The notes: generated by a model not told the origin, from the letters alone. 64,000 bases of DNA from Armatimonadota bacterium (GCA_036504095.1 DASXVS010000071.1:1-64000), one strand, 5' to 3'. Positions 43,795 through 53,275 are shown, numbered from the stretch's first letter. Numbers and translations are program-made.

Positions 43795-43967
43795 CCGTTC
43801 GGCCCGCGTTGGAGACCATAATGACACGTGCGCCTGCCGTGCGAAGGCGGGCTGGCACGACTTTTGCTCCTTTGTTCGCCCGTGCGCCGCGCGCAGCCCC
43901 CCGACCCTCGGCCGGGAACCGCGCCACGGCCTCGCGCGCGCTGGAACCCTGATGGCCTTACCCCGGG

Positions 43968-45563
43968 ATGCTGATGCCTGCTGATATACCCGCCACAACC
44001 GAGCCTGAGAGCGGCATACCCACCGGGTTTGGCCGGAAACTGATTGGCAACTCGATGGTGATCGGGGCGAGCAGGGCAGTCTCGATACTCACTTTCGTCA
44101 TCATCACGCCGGTTGTCATCGCCCGGCTTGGCCTTCAGGCCTACGGCGTCTGGGAGATTCTGCTGGCCCTCACCGCGTGGCTTGCCGTCTTCGACGTCGG
44201 GATAAGCGGCGCGATTCTCCGTTTTGCGAGTGAAGCGAAAGCCAAGGGCGATATACCACTCGCGGCACGCTACGTCACATTTGGCCTCTGTCTCAATGGG
44301 GTGATGGCGCTCGTCGTCGGTTCGGCGGCGTACTACGGCTCGGGAGCGCTGGTCAGCCGCTTCCATGTGCCGGATGCCTTCGCCCGCCAGGCAGCTCAGC
44401 TTATCACGCTGCTGGTAGTTGTCGCTTTCTGCCGCGCCGCCGTCTCATCCGTGGCCGCGCTCATCATCGCCGATCACCGAACCGGCCTGGTTGCCGTGCT
44501 GAACGCCATCGGAGGAGCGCTGGGGCTGGTGGTCACCGTGGCGGCACTGTCTGTGGGGCACGGCATCTTGAGCCTGGGCCTCGGGCAGGTCGCCAACGTG
44601 GCGTTCGCGGCGCTGGCGACGCTTGCCTCCGTTGCCGTTATTTATCGAGGCAGTATGCCCCGACCGCATCTGCCTCACTGGGACGATGTGGTGCAACTCT
44701 ATCGATACGGCGGACTGTTGTTTGTGGCGCAAACCGCGGCCCTGCTGGGCGAGCAGACCGACAAACTCGTTCTCGGGTACCTGTCGGACGCGCGATGGGT
44801 GGCCACTTACGCCATCGCCGTGAGACTTGCGGGCATCGTTCGGGAATTTTCCGCTTTCATCTATGGGCCCACCGTTCCGGCGGCGGCGGCGTTGAGCGCG
44901 ATCGGCGACTGGGACCGCATCCGGCGCCTCTTCCACGGGTCGGTGATCGCCGTTTCCAGCGCCACCGGCGCCGTTGCGCTGCTCATCGTTGGCCTGCACC
45001 CCCGTATCGAGGTTGCCTGGCTTGGCAGGTATTATCCGGCCACCACTCCGCTTGTTATCGGTCTGGTTTTCGCTTTTTCGTTTCATATGCTCACCGGCCC
45101 CGGCACGGCGATCTGCCGGGGAGTGAACCGAGTGGATATTGAAGCTGCCTACCAGGCGGTATACCTGGCCCTCAACATCGCTCTTACCGTGACCCTCACA
45201 GCTCTCATCGGCCCCACGGGGACCGTGGTGGCGACCATCGCCGCGCTGGCATCCGGCACGGCGTTCTTCCTGTGGCGATTGCATCGCGTGCTGCAGTTGC
45301 CGAGGGCGACGACCGCGATTGGGCTGCGCTGCCTGGGCGTGGCGTTCGCCGTGGGCCTTACCACTTACGCTTCGATGAGGGCGGTGCCAATGCCGTCAGC
45401 GCGGATGGCGGCCTTCGGCCAGTTGACGGTGGGAACCGTTGCCGCACTTGCCTTCTACGGAGCGGCGCTGGTATTGTTTCGGATCTTGGGATCGAGCGGC
45501 GAAAGCGCTAAGTGCTTTATTGGTGCGCCTTGTCCGCCCAGCGGAATTGGTGGTCAGCAATGA
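43968..45563 (+). CDS. Polysaccharide flippase (MOP/Wzx type)
   Basis: The 531-aa membrane protein has twelve to fourteen hydrophobic segments and the polysaccharide-transporter N-terminus (GRKLIGNSMVIGASRAVSIL, VVIARLGLQAYGVWEILLAL, FDVGISGAILRFASEAKAKG). It should flip lipid-linked oligosaccharide across the inner membrane. It is the first gene of a nine-gene cluster on the plus strand running to 53002. No strong ribosome site precedes the ATG, and ATG 43974 is an alternative. Confidence 0.9.
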   Translation: MLMPADIPATTEPESGIPTGFGRKLIGNSMVIGASRAVSILTFVIITPVVIARLGLQAYGVWEILLALTAWLAVFDVGISGAILRFASEAKAKGDIPLAARYVTFGLCLNGVMALVVGSAAYYGSGALVSRFHVPDAFARQAAQLITLLVVVAFCRAAVSSVAALIIADHRTGLVAVLNAIGGALGLVVTVAALSVGHGILSLGLGQVANVAFAALATLASVAVIYRGSMPRPHLPHWDDVVQLYRYGGLLFVAQTAALLGEQTDKLVLGYLSDARWVATYAIAVRLAGIVREFSAFIYGPTVPAAAALSAIGDWDRIRRLFHGSVIAVSSATGAVALLIVGLHPRIEVAWLGRYYPATTPLVIGLVFAFSFHMLTGPGTAICRGVNRVDIEAAYQAVYLALNIALTVTLTALIGPTGTVVATIAALASGTAFFLWRLHRVLQLPRATTAIGLRCLGVAFAVGLTTYASMRAVPMPSARMAAFGQLTVGTVAALAFYGAALVLFRILGSSGESAKCFIGAPCPPSGIGGQQ

Positions 45564-45716
45564 ATCCGCCGAATGGGGACTTGTTACGCTCGGAGGAGAG
45601 GCCGAATAGACTCTCGGCGTCCACCTACCGTACAGCCGTCGCACCAATTGGTGTTGGCTGCCCACTTCTGCGGTGTCGAATTGCTTAGGCGAAGCTCCAA
45701 AACTGGCCTTGTTGGG

Positions 45717-46970
45717 ATGGACTCGCTCGTTGCTGCCCTCTTGGCGCTTACTCTCCTAGTGTCTCCACCGTATTCACTGGGTCCACTCCGTGATCTGGTC
45801 CTCCGCATAGAGGGCGGCGGGGGTATCACGCTATTTGATCTGGCAGTCGCGATCAGTGCGCTTGCGATGACTCTTAGGCACGGCATTACCGTGAATCGCG
45901 TAGAGTCAAAGGTGTACCTTGGTCTGCTACTGGTAGTCTTAAGCCGGGTGATATCGGTGCTTTCCTCGGATGTAGCATCCATCGGAATGGCCTTCAGCGT
46001 GTTCAAATACGTTGAATGTATACTCATTGTCTTCGTCTGCTCAAAGTGCCTGAGGGACTCATTCGCCCGCCGCCTGTTCCTTCGGATTCTGTTAGTCGGA
46101 ACCGTTGTCGAGTGCCTATCGGGGATGGCCTTGTGGCTGGAGTTCGCCGAACGCGGGATTTTTCTGTCAACAACTAATCTCAGGTTCGAGGGCCTCTTCA
46201 TCTGTGTGGTGGCGCTCTCGTCGCTTGCGGGAAGATGGACCCTCTGGCGGATTGCCGTGTTTTCGACATTACTCGGCGGAATCACTGCGTCGCAGACTCG
46301 CAGCGCCGCAATCGTAGCCGCTCTGAGCGTTGCCTTGGGTGTGGTGGCCATGCGAGGGGTAAAGCGATGGCGAATCGTCGCGATGGCGGTTATTCTGTCT
46401 GTCGTAATCGGTGGAGTTGTTGTCTACCTCCCTTCGTTAACTGGCGGTATGACGTCTAGAATGCAGAACTTGACGAATACGGAATCTGGAACCACAAGTG
46501 TGAGGTTGTCCTTGTGGGCCCGAGCTGTGGGGATATTCCTCAGCCACCCGCTGACCGGTGTGGGGAGCGGCGCCTTTGCGCGCCTCGATCCAAGCGATAT
46601 TGACGGAGCCGTCCAGATTCCGTTTAGTCTAGCACCCGAACCCTCCGCCGCGGAGGCCGGCCTAGGAACGCACAGTGTGTTGAGCGGCGTGCTTGCTGAG
46701 ACAGGCATTCTCGGTTTGTTGGCTTACCTATTTTGGTGGTTTTCGGCGATTCGTGTCTGCCACAGGTCTTTGCGCACAGGACCCGATGCTGATGACCAGA
46801 CCGTGATTGTGGCAGTCAGTTGCTTCTGCCTAATCAGCTTATTCTCCGATGCTGTCTATGCCGGTAGTTTCGAGTATTCGGTTATGTGTTTGCTGGGCCT
46901 GTTGATGGGAAGACAGGCGCTTAGCAAACCGATCGGCATGAGTCTCCGATCTTCCAAGGCCCTAATATGA
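45717..46970 (+). CDS. O-antigen ligase/polymerase-like membrane protein
   Basis: The 417-aa protein has about ten membrane segments and a large periplasmic loop with MTSRMQNLTNTESGTTSVRL, SLWARAVGIFLSHPLTGVGS and later LGTHSVLSGVLAETGILGLL, the Wzy_C (O-antigen ligase) signature including GxGxGxF-like and H residues. It probably polymerises or ligates the exported repeat units. The ATG at 45717 is a guess; the frame is open from 45573 and no start has a good ribosome site. Base composition is visibly less GC-rich than in neighbours, which suggests transfer. The next gene overlaps by ATGA. Confidence 0.85.
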   Translation: MDSLVAALLALTLLVSPPYSLGPLRDLVLRIEGGGGITLFDLAVAISALAMTLRHGITVNRVESKVYLGLLLVVLSRVISVLSSDVASIGMAFSVFKYVECILIVFVCSKCLRDSFARRLFLRILLVGTVVECLSGMALWLEFAERGIFLSTTNLRFEGLFICVVALSSLAGRWTLWRIAVFSTLLGGITASQTRSAAIVAALSVALGVVAMRGVKRWRIVAMAVILSVVIGGVVVYLPSLTGGMTSRMQNLTNTESGTTSVRLSLWARAVGIFLSHPLTGVGSGAFARLDPSDIDGAVQIPFSLAPEPSAAEAGLGTHSVLSGVLAETGILGLLAYLFWWFSAIRVCHRSLRTGPDADDQTVIVAVSCFCLISLFSDAVYAGSFEYSVMCLLGLLMGRQALSKPIGMSLRSSKALI

Positions 46971-47890
46971 TTGACCTCTCTATCATTATTATCACTTATA
47001 ATTCGTCCTCGGATATCGGCGCCTGCCTTCATTCCATTGTTGAGACCGGAGTAGGAGTCCGTGTGGAGGTTTTTGTTGTGGACAACAATTCCTCCGACGA
47101 TACTTTGGATGTAATCAGGCGTGATTTCCCTATGGTCAATGTCATCGCAAACGACTTCAACGCAGGGTTTCCCGGGGCGAACAACCAGGCGATCCGGCTA
47201 GCCGGGGGCCGGTATGTGATGCTCATAAATCCCGATACAGTAGTCCATCCGGGCGCGTTTCGGGCGATCGTAGACTACATGGACCAGCACCCGGGCTGCG
47301 GAATCTGCGGGCCGGAATTGGTTGACCAGGATGGTAAGGTGTACGTGAATCTCTGGAAACCGAGCCTTGCCCTGGAGATCATTCATACATTCCGGCTAAC
47401 GGGTCTCTTGCGCAGAGACTTCCCGGACGAACGTGTCCAGGTGGTGTCCGGCGCGTGCCTCGTGGCCCGGCGATCTGTATTTGACAGCATCGGCCTTCTG
47501 GATGGGCAGATGCACAGTTGCGAGGACTCCGATTTCTGTGTCCGGGCGCGTGAAGCCGGCTATCAAGTGCGCGTCGTCCGCAAAGCACGGGTGATGCACA
47601 TCAAAGGACAGAGTGAGAAGACAAACCCGTCGTACGTGACCATGAAGCAGTACTCTAGCCGGATTCTCTTCTACAAGAAGCATGCCGGCAATTTGGAGCG
47701 AGATTTGGTGTTCCAATTGCTCTACTGGCAAGTCATCCTCCGAGTCTTTAAGCTTCGTCTCGTCTGCGCGTTTGCGCCGTCAGAACGGGCACGAGAGCAC
47801 CTGCACACATTGATCACGGTCCGGCGTGGTCTGCCGGCCCAGTTCCGCGACAGCGTGAACCGGCGCGATTCTGTATTGGGTGCCAAATGA
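46967..47890 (+). CDS. Family 2 glycosyltransferase
   Basis: The 307-aa protein is a GT-A fold glycosyltransferase resembling rhamnosyltransferases. It starts DLSIIIITYNSSSDIGACL, has VFVVDNNSSDDTLDVI, the metal-binding region in VMLINPDTVVHPGAF, and SGACLVARRSVFDSIGLLD. It should add a sugar to the lipid-linked repeat unit in the cytoplasm. Its ATG overlaps the polymerase stop (ATGA), showing coupling. Confidence 0.9.
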   Translation: MIDLSIIIITYNSSSDIGACLHSIVETGVGVRVEVFVVDNNSSDDTLDVIRRDFPMVNVIANDFNAGFPGANNQAIRLAGGRYVMLINPDTVVHPGAFRAIVDYMDQHPGCGICGPELVDQDGKVYVNLWKPSLALEIIHTFRLTGLLRRDFPDERVQVVSGACLVARRSVFDSIGLLDGQMHSCEDSDFCVRAREAGYQVRVVRKARVMHIKGQSEKTNPSYVTMKQYSSRILFYKKHAGNLERDLVFQLLYWQVILRVFKLRLVCAFAPSERAREHLHTLITVRRGLPAQFRDSVNRRDSVLGAK

Positions 47891-48993
47891 AGCTCCTTTA
47901 CCTCGTCAATGCTGAGTCCCAGTTCTCGCTGAATTGGGCTAACGCGATGGCCCAACGTGGGCATAATGTGCACGTTGCCACACTAGACCATAACGCAGAC
48001 GCGTCGTCCTACCAGTGCCCTGTGATAAACCTACCGATACGATCACAGGTGGGCTACTGGGCAAACACGCCATGGGTTCGAACGCTCTCGCGCCTGTTGC
48101 GTCCCGACGTCGTTCACGCGCATTACGCAAGCGGCTACGGAACCATGGGCAGGTGGTCCGGCGCTCACCCATACGTGCTTTCGGTCTGGGGCAGCGATGT
48201 CTATGAGTTTCCGGACAGATCTCGGTGGCACCGGCGACTGCTGAAAGCCAACTTGCGCGCCGCGGACTGGGTATGCTCCACAAGCAACGCCATGGCGGGG
48301 CGGACATTGGAGATCAGCCCCGGCATATCCAACCTGAGCATCACGCCATTCGGCATCGATACGAACCGATTTGCGCCCACGCCGAGGGCAGCCAGCCGCC
48401 GGGTGGTTACCGTTGGCACGGTGAAGAAACTGGAGAGCATTTACGGCATCGACATCTTGTTAAAGGCATTCGCCTCAGCCAAAACGTCGATAGCTCGGAA
48501 AAGCCCGGAACTCGACCTCCGCCTGAAGATTGTCGGCAGCGGCAGCGAGCGCACTGCCCTGCAAGGATTGGCTGCGGAGCTCTCAATTGTGGATTCCACG
48601 GAATTCGTTGGGCGCGTTCCGAACGAGGATGTCCCTAAGCACCTTGGGCAGATTGACGTCTATGTCGCGTTGAGCAGATGCCAGGAGAGTTTCGGCGTAG
48701 CAATCCTTGAGGCGTCTTCCTGTGCGGTACCTGTGATCGTTTCTGATGTTGGAGGATTCCCCGAGGTCGTAGAGGACGGTTCGACCGGGCTGATCGTCAA
48801 TAACGAGGACGCGGCTGATGCCTCCGCTGCTATCGAGCGGCTTGTCCTCGATGAGGGCATGCGGCGTCGCCTCGGTGATGCTGGCCGTAAAATGGTGATG
48901 AAGAGGTATGAGTGGAGCGACAGCGTAACGATTATGGAAGATGTTTATGGTCGGGTTCTCGCGGGCCATGCCAAGGCCCGGCATGACAAGTAG
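47887..48993 (+). CDS. Family 4 glycosyltransferase
   Basis: The 368-aa GT-B glycosyltransferase has an N-terminal KLLYLVNAESQFSLNWANAM, PDVVHAHYASGYG, and the C-terminal nucleotide-sugar site with the EX7E motif (ESFGVAILEASSC), followed by PVIVSDVGGFPEVVEDGSTG. It is a retaining transferase acting on the surface glycan. The start overlaps the previous gene by ATGA. GC content is moderate, as in its two upstream neighbours. Confidence 0.92.
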   Translation: MKLLYLVNAESQFSLNWANAMAQRGHNVHVATLDHNADASSYQCPVINLPIRSQVGYWANTPWVRTLSRLLRPDVVHAHYASGYGTMGRWSGAHPYVLSVWGSDVYEFPDRSRWHRRLLKANLRAADWVCSTSNAMAGRTLEISPGISNLSITPFGIDTNRFAPTPRAASRRVVTVGTVKKLESIYGIDILLKAFASAKTSIARKSPELDLRLKIVGSGSERTALQGLAAELSIVDSTEFVGRVPNEDVPKHLGQIDVYVALSRCQESFGVAILEASSCAVPVIVSDVGGFPEVVEDGSTGLIVNNEDAADASAAIERLVLDEGMRRRLGDAGRKMVMKRYEWSDSVTIMEDVYGRVLAGHAKARHDK

Positions 48994-49078
48994 GCGCGTA
49001 TATGCGATGCGACTTCGCCTACATCGCGTCGCCCGCCAAAGCAGACACTGGTTTGTGTTCTAGATCAAGGGAGATCAC

Positions 49079-49666
49079 GTGATTTCGTTGAAACATATCA
49101 CCCGGACACTATCATATATCCTCTTCGTGATCATAAAGTATGTCCCAAACCTGCCAATCAGATCATCGAACGTTGGACAATCCTTCCGGCGTTTCGTTGC
49201 CCGCGGATTTCTGGAACACTGCGGGGAGGGTGCGAACATCGAGTATGGAGCGTCATTTCATGGCAGGGGCAGGGGAGTACGTCTCGGCAGAAAGTCCGGC
49301 ATCGGTGTCCGCGCACACATAGGGCCATATGTCTCAATTGGCGATTTCGTAATGATGGGGCCCGAGGTTGTCATCCTGACCCGGAATCACAAATTCTCGG
49401 ACACCGCGATACCCATATGCGAACAGGGCTATGAGGAATACCGGCCGGTCATTGTCGAAGACGACGTCTGGATCGGTCAGCGGGTCATCATTTTGCCTGG
49501 CGTACGCATCGGACGAGGGACAATAGTGGGGGCCGGTTCGGTAGTTGCGAAGGATATTCCGGAGTGGAGTGTCGCGGTGGGAAATCCGTGCAGGATCATC
49601 AAGAAGCGTATGGAGGGCGGCATGGCTGTGAACGGCGACTTACCTGCAGAGTGCGATCTCACATGA
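49079..49666 (+). CDS. Hexapeptide-repeat acyltransferase
   Basis: The 195-aa protein is a left-handed beta-helix acyltransferase of the sugar O-acetyltransferase kind. ILTRNHKFSD holds the likely catalytic His, and hexapeptide repeats run through DVWIGQRVIILPGVRIGRG and TIVGAGSVVAKDIPEWSVAV to GNPCRIIKKR. It probably acetylates a sugar of the repeat unit. The start is GTG after AAGGGAG. The next gene overlaps by ATGA. Confidence 0.9.
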   Translation: MISLKHITRTLSYILFVIIKYVPNLPIRSSNVGQSFRRFVARGFLEHCGEGANIEYGASFHGRGRGVRLGRKSGIGVRAHIGPYVSIGDFVMMGPEVVILTRNHKFSDTAIPICEQGYEEYRPVIVEDDVWIGQRVIILPGVRIGRGTIVGAGSVVAKDIPEWSVAVGNPCRIIKKRMEGGMAVNGDLPAECDLT

Positions 49667-50895
49667 AGATTCTCTACATAGTTCAGCACTTCTCAGGCCC
49701 GTCCGGCAACTCCGGATCCCGGCCGTTTGAGAACGCTACACGCCTCGCCGGAATGGGCCATGAGGTCACTGTGCTCTGCGGCACCTACGACCGCATGGCT
49801 CAAGAAGACGTTGCGGCGGCGGAGGCGCTTGGAGTTCGGATGCACGTATCGCCGGTGTGGTATGGGCAGGGGATGTCCTACATCGCCCGCCTCTTGGCGT
49901 TTCGGCGGTTCATGCGGTGGGCGGTGCGCCGGGGGTGTTCGCTGCCACGGCCCGACGTCGTTTTCGCGTCCTCAACGCCGCTCACAATTGGCGAAGTGGG
50001 ACGTGTAGTGAGCGCACACCACAAGTGCAAATTCGTATTCGAAGTGCGGGATTTATGGCCCGAGATACCGATCGTGATGGGCGCTCTCCGCAACCCTGTT
50101 CTGAGACTGGCAGCGGGACGGATGGCCCGGCGTGTTTACCGGGCAGCGGATCGCGTCGTCGCATTGTCGACAGGAATGAAGGCGGGCGTTCTTGCTTGGG
50201 GAGTGCCCTCAGATCGCGTGGACGTGATCTCCAACTGCAGCGATACGGAATCCTTCGGTGGGGCGGCACATCGGGATTACGTGAGGGCGGAGCGGACCTG
50301 GCAGGACCTGTTCGTTTGTGTGCACCCGGGGGCGATGGGGCGTATCAACGGGTTGGACTACCTCCTGGATGCGGCAAGGGTTCTAGACCGCCGGATGCGG
50401 AACGACATCCTGATTGCTATTATCGGCGATGGCGTCGAGAAGCAGCATCTCGAATCCAGGATAGCTGGGGAGTCCATTCATTCCGCGAAGATATACGAAT
50501 CGATCAGGAAGAGCGATATGCCGGATCTGCTCAGCGCGGCGGACGCGGGAATCGTAACAGTGGCTCGCCTCCCCGGGCTCGAGGCGAACTCAGCCAACAA
50601 ATTCTTCGATTTTCTTGCGGCAGGGCTTCCGGTGCTGGTGAACTATGGGGGGTGGCAGGCGGAGGCGCTACAGTCGTCCGGGGCCGGGCTTGCTGTGGAC
50701 CCGAGCGACCCGGCGACCCTTGCGGATGCTCTCATCGCCTTTCGTGATGATCCCGAACGTTGCCGGCAGATGGGCCTGAACGCCCGGAAACTGGCCGAAG
50801 ACCAATACGACCGGGCGAAACTGGTCGGGCAGTTGGACGCGGTTCTTCGGCTCGCAGCGGGGCTGCCGTGTCCCGAAGAGGCATTAAGCGTATGA
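49663..50895 (+). CDS. Family 4 glycosyltransferase, WbuB-like
   Basis: The 410-aa GT-B protein begins KILYIVQHFSGPSGNSGSRP, continues PDVVFASSTPLTIGEVGR, KFVFEVRDLWPEIPIVMGAL and RVVALSTGMKAGVLAWGVP, and has a C-terminal donor site (DAGIVTVARLPGLEANSANK, FDFLAAGLPVLVNYGGWQAE). This is the pattern of WbuB-like fucosamine/amino-sugar transferases that act early on the lipid carrier. It overlaps both neighbours by ATGA, so all three are translated together. Confidence 0.9.
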   Translation: MKILYIVQHFSGPSGNSGSRPFENATRLAGMGHEVTVLCGTYDRMAQEDVAAAEALGVRMHVSPVWYGQGMSYIARLLAFRRFMRWAVRRGCSLPRPDVVFASSTPLTIGEVGRVVSAHHKCKFVFEVRDLWPEIPIVMGALRNPVLRLAAGRMARRVYRAADRVVALSTGMKAGVLAWGVPSDRVDVISNCSDTESFGGAAHRDYVRAERTWQDLFVCVHPGAMGRINGLDYLLDAARVLDRRMRNDILIAIIGDGVEKQHLESRIAGESIHSAKIYESIRKSDMPDLLSAADAGIVTVARLPGLEANSANKFFDFLAAGLPVLVNYGGWQAEALQSSGAGLAVDPSDPATLADALIAFRDDPERCRQMGLNARKLAEDQYDRAKLVGQLDAVLRLAAGLPCPEEALSV

Positions 50896-51488
50896 GGCCC
50901 GTCAAATCCATCGTCGACGGCGTCTGCGCGGCGCTTCTGCTGGCCCTGTGCGCACCGCTGTTCGCGGTCATCGCCGTCGTCATCAAGGCCACCTCGCGCG
51001 GCCCGGTGTTCTTCCGCCAGTCCAGGGTAGGGCGCGGCGGCAGGACGTTCCGCGTGTTCAAGTTCCGCACGATGTGCGATGGCGCGGAGCACAAGGGCCT
51101 GGGCCTGGAGGTGGTGCCGGATGACGACCGCATCACGCGGGTCGGCCACCTGCTGCGCAACACCAGCCTCGATGAGTTTCCCCAGTTGATCAACGTGCTG
51201 CGCGGTGAGATGAGCCTCGTAGGCCCGCGCCCCACGGTCCCCGGCCAGGTGGAGCGCTACACCGATTTCCAGCGCCGCCGGCTGGAGATGAGGCCCGGCC
51301 TCACGGGTTGGGCGCAGGTGAACGGTCGCAACAGCATACCCTGGGATGAACGGATCAAGCTGGACGTGTGGTACGTGGACCACTGGTCCGTGTGGCTGGA
51401 TCTCAAGGTCCTGTTTCTCACACCGAAGGCTGTCCGGCCGGACCGGAAACTGCTCTATGGCATTGACGACGTCTCAACCCATGTCTGA
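50892..51488 (+). CDS. Undecaprenyl-phosphate sugar phosphotransferase (PglC type)
   Basis: The 198-aa monotopic phosphoglycosyl transferase has an N-terminal re-entrant hydrophobic helix (VCAALLLALCAPLFAVIAVV), then RGPVFFRQSRVGRGGRTFRV, FKFRTM, LRNTSLDEFPQLINVLRGEM with the catalytic Asp-Glu pair, SLVGPRP and GLTGWAQVNGRN. It matches the minimal PglC-like size. It starts the repeat unit by moving sugar-1-phosphate to undecaprenyl phosphate. The ATGA overlap decides the start. Confidence 0.94.
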   Translation: MRPVKSIVDGVCAALLLALCAPLFAVIAVVIKATSRGPVFFRQSRVGRGGRTFRVFKFRTMCDGAEHKGLGLEVVPDDDRITRVGHLLRNTSLDEFPQLINVLRGEMSLVGPRPTVPGQVERYTDFQRRRLEMRPGLTGWAQVNGRNSIPWDERIKLDVWYVDHWSVWLDLKVLFLTPKAVRPDRKLLYGIDDVSTHV

Positions 51489-52035
51489 CGCCTCTGGAAA
51501 CGATGCATCGCCCCGGCCGGTCTTGCGATCGTTTGTAGAGACCGACTGCTTCCACGTTCATCGTTGGTTCAACAACGAGGAGGCAGTGAGTCGGCTTGTT
51601 GCGCGCCGGGAGCAATTCACCGTGGAGGATGCGCGAGCTTGGGTTCAGCGCGCGATGGACGATTCCTCGGCGGATCGCAAATGGGCAATTGTACCGCAGG
51701 CTGAATCAGATCCCATCGGCTTCACGGCCCTTTACGGCGTTAGCGGCGATGTTGCGCCGGAGTTCGCCATCCTTATCGGCGATAACGCCTGTTGGGGCCG
51801 CGGTATCGGGCTGGCTGCAACGCAAGGCACACTCCGCATGGCGTTTGACGACTTCGGAGCGCATCGGGTCAGCCTCACGGTCTTGGCCGATAACGCGGGC
51901 GCGCGGTCGCTATACGAGAAGATCGGATTTCGTGAGGAGGGGTTGCTCCGTGCTCACGTCAAGCGCAACGGCCGCCTTCTGGACGTCGCAGTTTACGGAC
52001 TACTCAGAGATGAGTGGGCAAGGACGAGGGAGTAG
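51481..52035 (+). CDS. GNAT acetyltransferase (RimJ/RimL-like)
   Basis: The 184-aa protein has the RimJ/RimL acetyltransferase pattern: FNNEEAVSRLVARREQFTVE, PIGFTALYGV, EFAILIGDNACWGRGIGLAA with the acetyl-CoA loop, and NAGARSLYEKIGFREEGLLR. It overlaps the phosphoglycosyl transferase gene by eight bases. In this cluster it probably N-acetylates an amino sugar, as PglD/WecD-type enzymes do, rather than a ribosomal protein; that is inference. Confidence 0.9.
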   Translation: MSDASGNDASPRPVLRSFVETDCFHVHRWFNNEEAVSRLVARREQFTVEDARAWVQRAMDDSSADRKWAIVPQAESDPIGFTALYGVSGDVAPEFAILIGDNACWGRGIGLAATQGTLRMAFDDFGAHRVSLTVLADNAGARSLYEKIGFREEGLLRAHVKRNGRLLDVAVYGLLRDEWARTRE

Positions 52036-52048
52036 GGGGATATGGGGA

Positions 52049-53002
52049 ATGATCGTACACAGCGCGATTGAGCCAGTCTTGCTAGCTGACTGCGGACAAG
52101 CCGCCCAGTCTGAAGACTATTTTCGGACGCGCGAGCATTGCATTGCTGAGGCGGTGACACATTCGCTCGTTCTGTATTGCGATGGCCGCGAAGTTGCTGC
52201 CGCTCCTCTGGTTGTCCGGTCTGTTCCAGGAACCTCGAAGATGGATGCTGTATCACCGTACGGCTACCCGGGTTTCCGCGTTATCGATGATGGAATGACC
52301 CATGCAACGATCAACTGGAGCAGCCTTCCACTGGTCTCCATATTCGTTCGAGATAGAGTGGGCGCCACGCCCACTATCCCCGGTGGGACAGATCGGGCGG
52401 AGGTCTGTGTCATCGACCCAGCTATACCAAACCGATTCCGCGAGGATCATCGCCGAAACATCAACCGCAACGTTCGGCAGGGATTCTACACTGTTACGGT
52501 ACCGGGCAAGGACGTTTCACACACGCAGTTGGCGGGCTTTGAGCACGCCTACCACGAAACTATGATCCGGGACTCGGCGTCGCAGCGGTACTTCTTCTCG
52601 TCAGAATACTTCCGCACAGTGCTGTCGTCACCGCTAGCTTGGCTCGTGTTAACATACGCTCCGGGCGGATCGATCGCATCGGCCTCAATCGCGGTTCAAA
52701 GCGATGACTATCTGCACTATTATCTGGCGGGTACGCTGGATGCGTATGTACGGACATCACCTGGCAAGAATACTATCAAGGGGATGGCGAGCTTGTCTTC
52801 GGATTTGAGCCTACCTCTCCATCTCGGCGCTGGGGTATACGCCGGCGATAGCTTGGAAATGTTCAAGCGCGGCTTCTCAAATCGCACAACAACCTATTAC
52901 ACCCACGAGATCGTTTGCGACTCGGTGGCATATGCTGAGCTGTGCGATGGGAACGCCACTTCAGATTTCTTCCCGGCGTATCGGGCCCCACATGCCAAGT
53001 GA
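52049..53002 (+). CDS. FemAB/GNAT-fold acyltransferase-like protein
   Basis: The 317-aa protein has a double-GNAT layout resembling FemAB-related and BioF2-like acetyltransferases: RFREDHRRNINRNVRQGFYT in the middle is the conserved RNxRxG-like part, followed by FEHAYHETMIRDSASQRYFF and SIASASIAVQSDDYLHYYLA. Such proteins often sit in exosortase/PEP-CTERM polysaccharide clusters, which fits the PEP-CTERM genes in this window. The start at 52049 is chosen to begin after the previous gene; ribosome site GGGGGATATGGGGA is only fair. Confidence 0.8.
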   Translation: MIVHSAIEPVLLADCGQAAQSEDYFRTREHCIAEAVTHSLVLYCDGREVAAAPLVVRSVPGTSKMDAVSPYGYPGFRVIDDGMTHATINWSSLPLVSIFVRDRVGATPTIPGGTDRAEVCVIDPAIPNRFREDHRRNINRNVRQGFYTVTVPGKDVSHTQLAGFEHAYHETMIRDSASQRYFFSSEYFRTVLSSPLAWLVLTYAPGGSIASASIAVQSDDYLHYYLAGTLDAYVRTSPGKNTIKGMASLSSDLSLPLHLGAGVYAGDSLEMFKRGFSNRTTTYYTHEIVCDSVAYAELCDGNATSDFFPAYRAPHAK

Positions 53003-53038
53003 GTCCTTCTGCGCCCCTGCAGATTTTTGAACCATCGC

Positions 53039-53068
53039 TCGACCTGAGCAGGGGTTGACCCCTATAAT
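53039..53068 (+). promoter_or_regulatory. Possible promoter of tRNA-Val
   Basis: TCGACC (53039-53044) and a perfect TATAAT (53063-53068) are 18 bases apart, about 88 bases upstream of the tRNA. The -35 box is imperfect. Confidence 0.45.
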
Positions 53069-53155
53069 GCCGTTGAGCGACCAAATCCCGGCGCCGGTTT
53101 CGCCGTGTCAAAACGGGGGGCGGCGGGGCGGCGGTCGGTTCAAGCTTGAGAACGG

Positions 53156-53230
53156 GGGCGGTTGGCGCAGTGGGAGCGCGCTTCCTTGACACGGAAGAGG
53201 TCACAGGTTCAAATCCTGTACCGCCCACCA
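53156..53230 (+). tRNA. tRNA-Val (anticodon GAC)
   Basis: The 75 bases fold as a full cloverleaf. The acceptor is GGGCGGT with ACCGCCC, the D stem GCGC with GCGC, and the anticodon stem CTTCC with GGAAG around loop TTGACAC (anticodon GAC). The T stem is ACAGG with CCTGT around TTCAAAT. Discriminator A and an encoded CCA end it at 53230. It reads GUC and GUU codons. It follows the polysaccharide cluster. Confidence 0.96.
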
Positions 53231-53239
53231 GATGAAGAG

Positions 53240-53275
53240 AGGCCGTGCTGCTCCCGGGGAGCTGCGCGGCCTTTT
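53240..53275 (+). terminator. Intrinsic terminator of tRNA-Val
   Basis: AGGCCG (53240-53245) pairs with CGGCCT (53267-53272), with an inner stem GCTCC/GGAGC, and is followed by TTT. Confidence 0.8.

Noticed and set aside
53156-53230. tRNA-Val as integration site of a genomic island
   Set aside because: No integrase gene and no repeated copy of the tRNA 3' end were seen in the window.
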